Assembly (NCBI GenBank): GCA_013400155.1
Contig: VXBM01000333.1
Coordinates: 360,361-424,360 of the forward strand
Length of the DNA stretch: 64,000 nucleotides
Direction of reading: 5' to 3'
Source of the DNA: Helopsaltes ochotensis
Lineage: Eukaryota > Chordata > Aves > Passeriformes > Locustellidae
Below the pieces are notes generated by a model. It saw only the letters and a program-made list of their open reading frames with translations. It did not search any database and was not told the DNA's origin. Position 1 is the stretch's first letter, and the number at the start of each line of letters is the position of its first letter. Made by a program: the position numbers and the translations under genes. Below, piece after piece: positions 54,301-64,000 of this stretch.

Positions 54301-57300
54301 GAGTGTTGTAAATCAAAAACATAACTTTTTTATAACAGTAAGAGAGCTGTAGGTGCATGCATATCCTGACTTGATATTTTGTTCTCTTTCAGTAAGTACT
54401 GCCCAGCTGGATGTGTGATTCCTTTTGCTGATATTTCAGGCACTATTCCTCATGGGTACAGAGATGTAAGTAAAAATAACATGGGCTCAAGTGAGTTCTG
54501 GTAAAACACACGATGGATAGTGCAAGTCAGCTGTAGTTGCTGGCATTAGTTGTGCTTCCTGAATGCTGGGATTTGTACCTCCTAAAAGTGAATAACATGG
54601 TACTAAATTTTTAGTGCTGGTGCTAAATGACGGGTGCTTCAGATTTGCCATCTCCAGGAAGTGGAGCAGTGTAGTGGAATCTCAAATAGTTTCCTAAGTC
54701 CTGCGGAGAAGGGTGGATCAACCAAAAGAGTGGATTTTTTTCTACTTCCTATTCTCTTTTTGTTGGTTTTCTCAGGCTGGGAAATTGAGATTTATAAAGA
54801 AAAAAGCAGTTATTTTAATTATATCCTCTTGTTTTTGACACTGTAATGCCTCTTCCAGCAGTGTCATAGTGGTTATCTTAGTTCTTGTTACACTTGAGAG
54901 ATGAAGCTAGTTTTTCTGTTTATGCTCAGCAGCTATAAAATAATTTGCAAAACAAAGTTAATACTGTATCACCAATTCTGTAAATTGGTAATGAGCATCT
55001 TTTAATATCGTCCTCTTTACTTTTAAATCTCTGCAAAACCCTGTACAGTATTTTTCTAATGTAAGCCTTTGCAGGTCAATTAATCAACTTGCTATAGTCT
55101 GGGAGGATGTTTGCTCCATTTATTTTTGAGAGATTATAATTTTGCTAGCAGTCTAATAAAAATTACATGAAATCCCCGTTTTTTATCTTAAAATACTTTT
55201 TTAATAAGCCCTTAGATCTAGCACAGAGGTAAGACAATATAGAAATGTTGGTAACCAAAGGTTTTAGTATTAAATACAAACTTAAAATGTGGCTGGGTTT
55301 TTTTTCCCCAAATATTTGTAAATCCCAGGCTACTTGCTCTAAACTATCAACTCCCTGTGAAAATGTTACCACAGTGAAACTGTGTTACTGGTTTTGTTCT
55401 GCAGTGAGTCCAAATTAAGTGGCTGCAAGGTAATTTTAGTAGCTAGTAACAAGATGAAATTGATTCTCTGCCTCACCAAATTTGCTGCATCTGTAGGATT
55501 TCTGCCTGTAGGGATTTTTTTTGCCAAAATCTGGAACAATTGTTTTCTATGGAATAAAAGGAAACATTTTCCTAAGTAAACTTAAGGAAAGAAACACCTC
55601 GGCACTTTCGTTTTGTATACTTTATTGCTCAAAAAACACAGAGAATTTCCCAGAAGTCAGTCTGTGTGGAAAGAAATGAAATTGTCCAACACTTTAGACC
55701 GAGTTTAGGTTGCGGTTTCTCATGCATCTCTTTCAAATGCACGGGAACTGTTTGCTGCTTTAAAAAATACCCAAAATCTTGATTCTTTTCTGTGTGACCA
55801 TAATGTTCAAAGTCCTTGAGGTCTCAGAGCTCTCACTGCTGACATCTGGTGGACAAGGAGGAGAGAGCTGCATCTCCTGCAGAATTCTGTGCTCTTTAAT
55901 GGAAGGGGAAGCTGTGTTGATCCCAGACCTGTTGGATGTGAGTTTATTATTCTGTGCAAGCCTTAAGGACTTGGTGTGATGAGTGCTGCTCACTGTGGCA
56001 CCTGTAGCCTCAAGCCAGGGAAGTGTCACTGTGACATTTGTTGGTAGATTCTGTCATCCAGGGAGAGAAGGCGAGAACATGATACCTTGCAAAAACATTT
56101 TTTATTACTTGTCTCCACTGACTTGTATGAGACAGGTAATTGACTTGTTTAGGATGAGTTGCATGCGTGTATTACTGTGGCTTTAGGTGGATGAGAGTGC
56201 TGGATGGTTAAACCATGATTAACCACGAGTTATGATAACATATACAACCCCTTAGCTAAAAGCTACAAAATCTGCAGTGATCACCCCTTAGTTGAGAGAA
56301 AATAAACAAGCATACTTTCAATGTGCTTTCTATTAAAAGGTTTTCTATTTACATCTTATGTTGTTTAGTATAATTTATTATAGGCTGAGCCTGGCTGGCT
56401 TTTTCAGACTGATTCACCTTGGTGTTAGTTTGAAGTTATTTAATTACAACAGTTACATTCTGAATACATCTGGGTGAGGACACAGTGAAATGTAGGGCCT
56501 TCTTCTTGTGTTTTTATAAATTCAATAATAAATAAAGATTAATGGTTTCTAAATAACCAAGATAACAGTTAACTGAGAATAGTATTTTAATGTAATAATA
56601 ACAAAGACTGTAACTGGACAGCATAGCATTTACAATATATGGTGTGTTGTTTAATTTATTCACTTCATAGTATGAAATTTTTCTTTCCCTCCCTCCTTCA
56701 AGTCATCATCACTTTGTATGGCTGGTGTTCATGCAGGCGTCGTGTCAAATACTCTGGGTGGTCAAATTAACGTTGTCATCAGCAAGGGCATTCCATACTA
56801 TGAAGGCTCCTTGGCTAACAATGTCACCTCAAAAGTGTAAGTGGATTTCCTGTAATTTCCTTATCTTCAGCACCTTAGGTCTTGGTAGTGTCTCATTGCA
56901 GGATTAATTTCAGCTTGTGGAGTTACATGTTGCCTGAAAAGGTTCTATTCTCCAAGTTTCTCACACATTTGCTGTAGTGTAATTGTTTTATCAAATATCT
57001 TCAATCTGTAGACCAGAAATTTTCATTTTCCAAATTCTGCAAGGGGTTTTTACCTTCTTGGCCATAAATTCCTACTGGTCTGTGGAAAAACAGTAATTTA
57101 ATGGCAGCTTTTCAGTTTCGGGGAAAGAGTGTAGTTTCTGATTGTATCTCAAGTCCCACAAATGAAAGCAATCACAGGAGACTGATTTGTGTTACTATGA
57201 TCAGCTTAATTTGAAAAGAAAGCATTTTAATGAAGTCTTGCATTTTGCTGGGTAGATGTTTGTTTGAAAGTCTTTAACCCAGTATCTCTGGACTTGAATT

Positions 57301-60300
57301 CATTTGAGAAGGTGTGTGTACTGAAAGAGCTGCAACTTGCTGGCAGGTTGTGTTAATCATTAAGTGCTTGTTCAGGCATATGTGCATAGGTTTCAGTGGC
57401 AAGCAGTCAGACAAGGAAAATAAATTGAAGACAGTTTGTTTCAATTTTTCTCACTGGTACTGCATTCTGTTCTCTGCAGGGGACCCTTATCTACAAGTCT
57501 CTTCACCTTTAAGACGAGTGGTAAGTGTTACCACATGTATTACATGTTCTTGCTTTCATACAAACTTCATGAATAGAAATAAGTACAGGTATGATTTTTG
57601 TTCTCATTTGTGAGACCTTTTTTTTAATGCATTCCTCAATGTATGTTTTTGAATTGCTGTACTATCTCAATTTGCTGATTGATCATCACTGCATTTGTAG
57701 GTACAGTGATGTTTCAAGTGAACCTTGCTTATCTGCAGAAAGAGATTCTTTCATGCTAATTAAATAAATTAGGTGTAGTTTTCAAAGTGGAAGCTAGTTT
57801 ATATGTAAGTCACTTTAAATGGCATCTCTGAGTGGATGTTGGAAGTAATGTGAAGTGGCTTTTCCTTAGTCTCTTTAACTGTTTTAATAACAATGTAAAA
57901 TTTATTCATAAAGTAAAAAAATAAAGGGGGGGAAATCATGCGTATACTTCTCAAAAGTAAACAAATACTTTTCCCAATACATAAATAAAAGGCACAGTGA
58001 ATGGACATATAAAGACAGGAATCTGATAGGCAGGAGTGTTTGGTGATGGAAATGTATAAATAAGCAAAAATTAGAAAATATAGTGCACATAATATTGAAA
58101 TGATTTCTCTCTCAGATGTCTGCAAGAGCTGAGAAGGAATTACATGTCTGGTGTCTCTATGCATAAAGAATATTAAACACAGTGTTCCAGGCCGGGTTTG
58201 CTAGGTTTTTTTGTCTTTCAGAATGTGATCTGATAGTGTGCATGAAAGTAATTAAATGGCCTGGAAATTGAAGAGATAGGACAAAATGCTGATCTAGACT
58301 TTGTGGATTTCAGTGACACGTGAGAAATTATTGAATAAGCTAGAGACAAGATGCAGATCTAAATTAAAATGTCTGTCGTTAGTTTGCCTAGGAGTTAGGT
58401 GAGGAAAAAAAACCTGTAGTATACTCAAATGAGTTCTATCAAGCTGTGGTGAAGGTCCTAGTGTGTTCCTACTGTTGTATATAATATAATATATAAAAGA
58501 ATAATATAAAAATATAATAGATAAAAGAATAATACTTATATTATTCTTTTAACTATATTAGGAACATATGCAGAATCTGTAATCAGACTAAAAGGTTCTG
58601 AAAAAACCTGAAATGCTCTAACAACAGCTGCAGAGACAGTGAGCTATTAATGCCATCTCACAGGACATGGGCAAGACTTTCTCTGGGATCCAGTCACATG
58701 TGGGTTCTGCCTCTTGTGCCTCCCTTGAGGGATGAGTGCCCTCCTTGGTGCAGAGGGGGCTGCAGAGAGAGGGGGAGTTCCCAGGAGAAGGGAAACTGGA
58801 CTGGGTTGTTCAGCCTGCCTGACTGAAGGCAAAGATTGCTCTCTGCTGGCACTTCTGGGGACTGTGCATGTGAGAGGGGAAAACTGGTGGTATTACAGAA
58901 CAAGAAATTCAGCCCTGGATTTAGGAGATTTTTTCAACCACGAGCAGAAGGCAACGTGGGAAGAAACATTTAGTTAGAATGCCGACCAGAAAAATGTAAC
59001 TAATCTCAAGGATGTGTTTGAGCTCAAGACCAGGATTATCACATGACTTCCTACATGCTTTGGTTTTGTTCAAATTAATACTGTGATACGGGGGTTGGTT
59101 TAAAAACCCAAGAAGTTATACAGAGACAAAAAAGGAATAAATAAACCAGTGGTCTGTTTGCCATTCCTGCATCAACCATAGATACTCTTAGACCATGAAG
59201 GTTCCCCAGTGCTTCTCGTTGAGTTCTCTGTGTGAGAGAATATCCACATTACTCTTGGAACAGGCAAAAATCATGGCATTCTCATGACTAGTTTGGTTCT
59301 AGCATCCCTGTTAGAAAGCAAAAGACTGTGTTTTGTTGGTATTTTATTACGGAATAAATTTAGATGGCAGTTTAATATTTGCATATAAAGTCTTAGAATC
59401 CAAGCAGTGTAACTTCAGTTCTCATTTTCGGTCCTCACCTTTTCTGTTGTTCAGGTTGCTATGGGACACTGGGGATGGAATCTGGAGTAATTCCTGATTC
59501 CCACATCACATCATCATCTATTCTTGAGTGGCCTAACCAAACGGGACAGGTAAACATTTGGAAACCTGAAAATGCCAGACTAAAAAGGATTGGACCTCCT
59601 TGGGCTGCTTTTATCAGTGATGAACATCAGTGGTTGCAGATTGACTTGAATAAAGAAAAGAAAATAACAGGTGAGTGAATCTGATGTGGCATCTGAGCAG
59701 CATTCAGAATTTTCGGTTGCTGACATCCTTTTTTCCAGTGCTGGGCCTTAGATAAAGCTCAGGTGGCACTTAACTACCATTACACTTAATTTGCTTCCGC
59801 ATCCTAGCTAATACACTGAGGGGTCTGGAGCTGAAAAGGTGTAGTTTCATAGTAGAAGACATCTCTTCCATAAGAATTCCCTTTTCCTGCTCATTGTCTC
59901 CTTGGAGGTGCAGATCAAAATCCAGTCAGCTCAGCCCGCTGGTACGTGTGATGCTGGAGTACTGACTTGTGTTCCTAGGTTTTCCCTAGTGCCCATCATG
60001 GCCACAGGGAATCCAACAGCAGGGAAAGGAGCATTTCCAGTGCAGAATGAGGAAGCAGCAGACACAGGGAACAGCTGGCAGCCTCCCCTTCACCTCCTTG
60101 CCTCAAGTGGGGCTTGGACCCACAGCTGGGGACTGCAGCCCCCCCAGCAGTCTCTGCTGGGCCTTATTTCAGCGAACAGGCCAAGCAGTGTGGGCTTAGC
60201 CAGCCAGGCTCTGGGCTTGGCCCTGCTCCCTCACATGGGGGTGATTTTAGCAGCTGTCTTGATTTGGAGACACAGCTGGAGGTGCTTTTTCCCAGGCTGC

Positions 60301-61357
60301 TCTGGATGTTTTGTGTTCTGAGTTGAGCAGCCAGCTCAGGGTTACCAATTCCTGTTGACTGCAGCTTGCCCATTCCTGGTAGGGACGCACTGAAGCGTTG
60401 ACATTTTGGGTGTAATCTTCATGAGGCATTGGCATTTTGGGTTCAATCTCCAGGGTAGTTGTGCAGCTGTTGTACCTTCAGTGCCAGTGTTAGTGTTTTC
60501 TGGTTTAATCATTCAGAGGTGATTTGCTGCTATTAATGGGCATGTTTGTCATCTGAGGTAAATCAGAATTAAGTTGGATTTAGGTGGAGTGCTTCATAGA
60601 GTCGGGGGCTTTAAGGCTGTTGTGAAACAAGTTCCGCTAATCAGTTTGCATTTGTCTCTCTCCAAAATGCCCGAGTTGATCTCTGCAACCTCAGCTGCAT
60701 ACCCTGCTATCAGCAGAATGGCTTGCTGTCATTAAGCAACTTGCATTTACCAGTGGCCTTTTTTTATTACTTCCCTGAGGACTCTCTGGATTTTGCATTA
60801 CCCCTCTAATTCCTGTGCTAATAAGCTTTTCCAGAGCAGCATTCCTGTGTGAGTTGTGCTGCAGCAGGGAGCTGCAGTTCTTCCAGTGGTGCCTTTGGGT
60901 TGGCAGTACAAGAGCAGGGAAGAGCTGTGCCAGCAGCTGCAGAGAGGAGTGGGCTGTGGTCAAATGAAGGGGCTGGTTCCATCAAGAAACGGGGAAAAGG
61001 GCTTAGCAAGGTTGTATCATGAAAATTAAAATACAAGCTATGTAAAATGAATTTACTAAGTTTCAGTCACTTTGGAAGCTTCAGACCCTGGCACCTTGGG
61101 TAAACTCCTTGAAGTTAACTGTACGAGTGAAGACTCTCCACTGTGCAACTCTGGATTCAAAAACCAATCTGTTAATTTTTACAGAGTGGTACCACGTTTT
61201 TTGTCCTAAACTGGGCACCTCAATTTTTGCAGGTATTATAACTACTGGATCAACTTTAGCAGAGCACTACTATTATGTCTCAGCCTACAGAATTTTATAC
61301 AGTGATGATGCACAGAAGTGGACAGTCTACAGAGAACCTGGCATGGGTAAAGATAAG
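48158..61357 (+). CDS. DCBLD2: DCBLD2, partial spliced gene (exons 2-9 visible)
   Basis: DCBLD2/ESDN is a type I plasma-membrane protein with an extracellular CUB-LCCL-discoidin array. It is known from vascular cells and neurons as a modulator of growth-factor receptor signalling. Eight exons on the plus strand join in frame with GT/AG introns of about 3.3, 1.15, 1.35, 2.2, 0.64, 1.9 and 1.6 kb between exons 2 and 9, giving residues 1-336. This is somewhat under half of the human protein, which I recall as about 775 residues. CUB covers about residues 4-122, LCCL about 126-222, and the discoidin domain starts at 224. No frameshift or internal stop is seen, so it looks functional. The signal peptide exon is probably in the N gap at 31,318-31,804, and the 3' exons lie beyond the window. 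The paralogue DCBLD1 has the same architecture, but the residue-level match to remembered human DCBLD2 is much closer. Confidence 0.95.
48386..51699 (+). other. DCBLD2: DCBLD2 intron 2
   Basis: A 3.3-kb intron between the two CUB exons, bounded by GTAGGA and CTCCTCAG. It holds an (AAAC)n tract at about 50,391-50,421 and otherwise unremarkable AT-rich sequence. I see no further exon. Confidence 0.85.
50391..50421. repeat. (AAAC)n microsatellite in intron 2
   Basis: A run of A's is followed by five or so CAAA units and another A-run. It has the opposite strand sense to the (TTTG)n tract in intron 1. Confidence 0.9.
51700..51837 (+). CDS. DCBLD2: DCBLD2 exon 3, second part of CUB domain
   Basis: This 138-nt exon encodes residues 77-122 and the first base of codon 123. 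It begins with GKYCGFGFQ, in which Cys80 is the fourth CUB cysteine and the partner of Cys58. It ends in the typical CUB C-terminal strand pattern, TSGRGFLAAYS. The acceptor is TCTCCTCAG|GA and the donor is TCAG|GTATTT, which is weak at +5. The phase is identical to exon 2 (one base, then two bases), so skipping this exon would keep the frame but remove half of the CUB fold. Confidence 0.95.
52989..53040 (+). CDS. DCBLD2: DCBLD2 exon 4, CUB-LCCL linker
   Basis: This small 52-nt exon completes codon 123 (Asp) and encodes residues 124-139, LITCLDNASHFSEPEF, plus two bases of codon 140. Cys127 marks the beginning of the LCCL module. N130 (NAS) is a potential N-glycosylation site at the CUB/LCCL junction. 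The acceptor is CTTTCCAG|AC and the donor is the strong consensus AA|GTAAGA. The open frame cannot be read without the neighbouring exons because both ends split codons. The match to the equivalent human stretch (remembered) and the exact phase fit make the call firm. Confidence 0.92.
54393..54465 (+). CDS. DCBLD2: DCBLD2 exon 5, LCCL domain, first half
   Basis: This 73-nt exon completes codon 140 (Asn) and encodes residues 141-164, starting KYCPAGC and ending GTIPHGYRD. The CPAGC motif (Cys143, Cys147) and the following small-residue/aromatic pattern are diagnostic of LCCL domains, which are named from Limulus factor C, Coch-5b2 and Lgl1. The acceptor TTTCAG|T and donor GAT|GTAAGT are good, and the exon ends in phase 0. 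Confidence 0.94.
54466..56702 (+). other. DCBLD2: DCBLD2 intron 5
   Basis: A 2.2-kb intron that splits the LCCL domain in phase 0, with the strong donor GTAAGT and a CT-rich acceptor tract. Nothing else in it is recognised. Confidence 0.85.
56703..56836 (+). CDS. DCBLD2: DCBLD2 exon 6, LCCL domain core
   Basis: This 134-nt exon encodes residues 165-208 and two bases of codon 209. It contains SSSLCMAGVHAGVVSN (Cys169 and the LCCL AxxHAGV motif), the GGQINVVISKG strand, and YYEGSLANNVTS, which is the usual LCCL Y-x-G-S-x-x-N-G/N-V signature. N204 (NVT) is a sequon. The acceptor follows a CT-rich tract ending in TTCAAG. The donor is placed at AAAGT|GTAAGT because this gives the only phase that joins exon 7 in frame; a G|TGTAAG alternative would not. 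Confidence 0.94.
57480..57520 (+). CDS. DCBLD2: DCBLD2 exon 7, short exon closing the LCCL domain
   Basis: This exon is only 41 nt long. It completes codon 209 (Val), encodes residues 210-222, GPLSTSLFTFKTS, and gives one base of the Gly223 codon. It is the last strand of the LCCL fold and leads straight into the discoidin domain. The acceptor is TTCTCTGCAG|G and the donor is AGTG|GTAAGT. It is too short for most gene finders to call alone. The identification rests on exact phase continuity on both sides and on similarity to remembered human DCBLD2. Confidence 0.92.
57521..59454 (+). other. DCBLD2: DCBLD2 intron 7
   Basis: A 1.9-kb intron at the LCCL/discoidin boundary. It contains an AT-rich hairpin with an internal direct repeat at 58,493-58,556. 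The stretch 58,640-58,980 is less AT-rich and has short open frames on both strands, without recognisable coding features. Confidence 0.85.
58493..58556. repeat. AT-rich hairpin with 28-bp direct repeat in intron 7
   Basis: ATAAAAGAATAATA occurs at 58,493-58,506 and again at 58,521-58,534. The second copy belongs to an 18-base arm (58,517-58,534) that pairs with 58,539-58,556 around the loop CTTA, with one mismatch. It could be a relic of a small inverted-repeat transposon or replication-slippage DNA. Confidence 0.8.
59455..59670 (+). CDS. DCBLD2: DCBLD2 exon 8, first part of discoidin (F5/8C) domain
   Basis: This 216-nt exon encodes the rest of Gly223, residues 224-294 and the first base of Gly295. 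Cys224 in GCYGTLGMESGVI begins the F5/8 type C domain; the family's closing cysteine lies beyond this window. ITSSS at residues 240-244, PPWAAF at 270-275 and QWLQIDL at 281-287 are family hallmarks, the last being the conserved W-L-Q-I/V-D-L strand. N250 (NQT) is a sequon. The acceptor is TTGTTCAG|GT and the donor is ACAG|GTGAGT. Confidence 0.95.
59671..61232 (+). other. DCBLD2: DCBLD2 intron 8
   Basis: A 1.6-kb intron within the discoidin domain. It has a GC-rich, CpG-poor segment at about 60,000-60,330 and a diverged tandem duplication at about 60,398-60,456. A 139-codon open frame crosses the GC-rich segment, but it resembles nothing I know and has no splice context. Confidence 0.85.
60398..60456. 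repeat. Diverged tandem duplication, about 31-bp unit
   Basis: TTGACATTTTGGGTGTAATC recurs as TTGGCATTTTGGGTTCAATC 31 bases on, in intron 8. Confidence 0.6.
61233..61357 (+). CDS. DCBLD2: DCBLD2 exon 9, middle of discoidin domain
   Basis: This 125-nt exon encodes the end of Gly295 and residues 296-336, from GIITTGST through SAYRILYSDDAQKWTVYRE to GKDK. The T-G-I-I-T-T-G and Y-x-I-x-Y-S-x-D-x-x-x-W-x-x-Y patterns are standard for F5/8C domains. The acceptor is TTTTTGCAG|GT. The donor is AAG|GTAAAA, in phase 0. The next exon should begin with the family's F-x-G-N motif; I looked for it in 61,358-64,000 on the plus strand and did not find it, so intron 9 runs off the window. Confidence 0.94.
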
Positions 61358-64000
61358 GTAAAAATACCATATACTTTCTAGGTATGTTTTATGGAGATTT
61401 CACAGTTGTAAATAAAAGTAATTTTGGTATGGTGAGGAATCATTAAATAACTTCCACTTTCAGTGTTATTTTTAATCATTAACTGCAGATAAACAGAAGA
61501 AAATATGGTCATATGTAAATATGTAAAGATTTGAACAGTTCTAAAATTCAGATGTTACTTTTATTACTATTTAGGGTGGGAATATTCTATACAAGAAATT
61601 TCTGTTGCCAGTGGTAGGCTGTCTGCATCTCTTCAAGAATAATTCTACTCCCTTTAAAATAGGTTATATGTTTTAAAATTAAGCTTTGCTTTCTTATCCT
61701 CTTGTGGCTACAGAAAATAAATGTTACAGACTGTATTATTTTTCGTATTTTCTAATGTTTCTAGGGATCTTAATTTTTAACCAAAGACTGTTAAGTTTCT
61801 TATATAAGAGAACAGCCCTTGCAGAGGGGGTATGTTCAGATTGCAAATGTTTTGCCACACAACAAAAGTCCCTTATGTTAGGAGCAAGATAATTTTATTT
61901 TCCCCATGTTTACAGCTTGCAGTATTTGATAGACGGTAAAAATGAGAAAAATCCTGTCTTCCCAGTGGTTCAGATTGTATTTTCTTAAAGAAATGACAGG
62001 ATTCTTAGTAATGTGACTGGAACTAGATTTCCCATCTTTTTCTTAAAATCCTTGGATGTAATTTATCTTAATTCTATAGGCCTGTGGTATTACATACATG
62101 TGACTGTAACTGCTAGTCTGGTAGTTTTTTTAGAAACAGGCTTTAAGGATGCTCACTTTGGCTGTCCTTGGTCTTCTCTTTACTCTGTGTTCAGAATGTT
62201 TCAAGGTAGGACGTAGCATCCTGAAGAAGTAAAAGGTTTGAAGCTTGTTAAATTAGGAGATTTTTGAACATTGAACGTAATTACAGTAGGAAATACTTGA
62301 AAGAGAGGAGGAGAATTTACTGTCAGGTCTGAGCCTACATGTGAACTAAAGTGACTGTTGGTGTGAAGTATTCAAGAAAAAGGGAAAAAACCAGCATATT
62401 TTGCTAGTTTTGAGTGCCCTCTTCTGGCCATAAAGTGAGATCTCAGCAAGCTGCCTAGATTTAGGCTTCAGTGTTAGTTTGATAATTTTCTTTTTAAACC
62501 CTTGCAGCTATTTGTCTTGAATTTGAGTGCATTGTTCCTCTTGCATCCTCATGGAATGAAACAAATTGTGGAACCTGAAGTTCTGGCAACAAATCTCTCT
62601 TTGCACTATGTGTGTCATTAAAGGACAGGGCATGAAGAATCATATGTACCCAGGAACTGGCAACTGTAGTTAAATGACAGGAAAAAATGGTTCAGTTTGG
62701 TTCGAAGTAGCAGATTTTCTCTACCTGCCATCACCTCACTTGATACAGATTTGCTTTTGGATGCATCTGCTTGCAGGCTTCTCCCTTTTTAGCATGCCAG
62801 ATCAGCTGGGAGGTGCTAGACCCTGTGTTCTTGAAACACGTTTGGAATGCCTAACATGTTTCAGGAGACTAGAAGCTTTTCCAAGATTTTCCTGTAGTCC
62901 TTTCTGCAAATATTTTTTACAAATTTGGCAGCACTCAAGAAAACATTTTAACTTTTCATGGTTAAAAAAAGAGTAAATGATTGAATTGAGGAAGAGGGAC
63001 AAATCTGAGTTGCAAATGTTGGAAAAGCTTTGTTGAACAGCACAGAGGGAAATAGAATGAGTTTGATAATAAAAAGAACATGAAAGTGATTTCTAGTTGA
63101 AAAGTTTGTACTGTATTGAGCTCAGAAGCAAAATATTTTTTTAATGCAAAAATTAGGGTAACAAAAAATACAGAGCTGCAGGTAAAGTTACTTCTGTAAC
63201 ACTGGACATCAAAAGCTTGACTGATAAAACCCTGGAGTAAAGATCTTTACTGTTAATCTTTCTTGAAGGTAAGAGTTGGCATTGATTCTTTTTTCCCTTG
63301 CTGTTACATGCTCAGAAACCTCAGCCTCAGAAACCTGACATGAGATTCAACTTTCACAGTTGGGCATCTGTGTCCCTCATCTGTAACCTCTGCGTGTGTT
63401 GCTTGGGCAGCCAGATGTGCCGCCTTCTGGTGCTGGGCCCTGGCAGGCACAGCACGAACAAGGATACAGTACAGCAGTTTGGGCTGGGTGCCTCCCCTCA
63501 GGAAGTCACCTTTATTTTGCTTCTCACTTGCATCCTTACCAAAACAAAAAATTCTTTGGTCAGATCTGTAGCTACAAGCTTGTCATTAAAAAAAAAAAAA
63601 TAGTAAGGGAAAAGTGGCTGTAAATTGGAACCCAGTCTGCTGTGGGCACATGAACTTCAACTACTTGGTGTTATTCATTTATTTTCAAAATAACATCATA
63701 GGCTTGCCCCTGCATTTACTCTATCTTTATTTGTTGCTACTGAATATATTTAAGAACAAGAAGCTTAAATTCAGAGTGGTAACTTGTTTTGAATGGATAG
63801 TTTACTAGAATAATTATTTCAGACCTCTAGGGACGGTCTAGACATTTTGTTCAAAAACTCAGCAGTGCAATAATCTCTTCTCTTGTATATCAAGATTGAA
63901 ACAGCAGTAATTTGTATTGATCAGAGATGTGCTAAAAGCTCTCGGCTGCTCCATGTTATGCAGCAACATCAGCTGTTACACAATGCAGCGCTTCTTTTTA
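61358..64000 (+). other. DCBLD2: DCBLD2 intron 9 (5' part)
   Basis: This runs from the exon 9 donor to the end of the window. No continuation of the discoidin domain was found. A short poly-A run occurs near 63,588. Otherwise it is ordinary AT-rich intron sequence. Confidence 0.75.

Noticed and set aside
59902..60321. A 139-codon frame in intron 8
   Set aside because: It lies between two firmly placed DCBLD2 exons and would break the discoidin domain. The sequence resembles nothing known.
61358..64000. Search for DCBLD2 exon 10 (rest of discoidin domain)
   Set aside because: No F-x-G-N motif or W-near-C-terminus pattern with a suitable acceptor was found, so the exon is taken to lie beyond the window.
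1..64000. CRISPR arrays, operons, prophage, endogenous retrovirus
   Set aside because: No regularly spaced repeats, no gene clusters, no recognisable reverse-transcriptase, gag or integrase frames other than the CR1 LINE piece, and clear vertebrate exon-intron structure.

Overview
The window is vertebrate nuclear DNA, most likely from a bird. It is AT-rich and poor in repeats. The recognisable interspersed repeats are CR1-type LINE fragments, and the only gene I can support is a spliced orthologue of DCBLD2 (discoidin, CUB and LCCL domain containing 2, also called ESDN), a type I membrane protein. Another CR1-bearing sauropsid such as a turtle or crocodile cannot be excluded, but the low repeat load favours a bird.

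Layout. Bases 1 to about 31,180 look like intergenic DNA upstream of DCBLD2. They hold a 62-bp CR1 scrap near 1.9 kb, a C-rich strand-skewed block at 4.5-6.05 kb, low-complexity tracts, and a roughly 750-bp CR1 fragment on the minus strand at 27.75-28.5 kb. From memory, the human neighbour on this side is the distant COL8A1, which fits a gene-poor stretch; no second gene is visible. A CpG-rich island at about 31.18-32.0 kb is interrupted by a 487-base run of N. This is the likely DCBLD2 promoter, and exon 1 (5' UTR, start codon and signal peptide) is probably hidden in the gap. Intron 1 then runs about 16 kb with several GC-rich islets and no coding exon that I can identify.

Between 48,158 and 61,357, eight plus-strand coding exons (numbered 2 to 9 here) splice in frame into 335 complete codons plus a split glycine codon shared with exon 1. 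In order they encode the CUB domain (exons 2-3 and the start of 4), the LCCL domain (exons 4-7) and about the first two thirds of the F5/8 type C (discoidin) domain (exons 8-9). All acceptor AG and donor GT sites are present and every phase matches. The rest of the discoidin domain, the transmembrane helix and the cytoplasmic tail lie beyond base 64,000.

Residue numbers in the entries count the split glycine at the exon 1/exon 2 junction as residue 1. I see no bacterial or viral genes, CRISPR array, tRNA, or evidence of a new multi-gene system. The items worth a second look are the missing exon 1, apparent extra N-glycosylation sequons, intronic GC islets, an intronic hairpin and compositional asymmetries.
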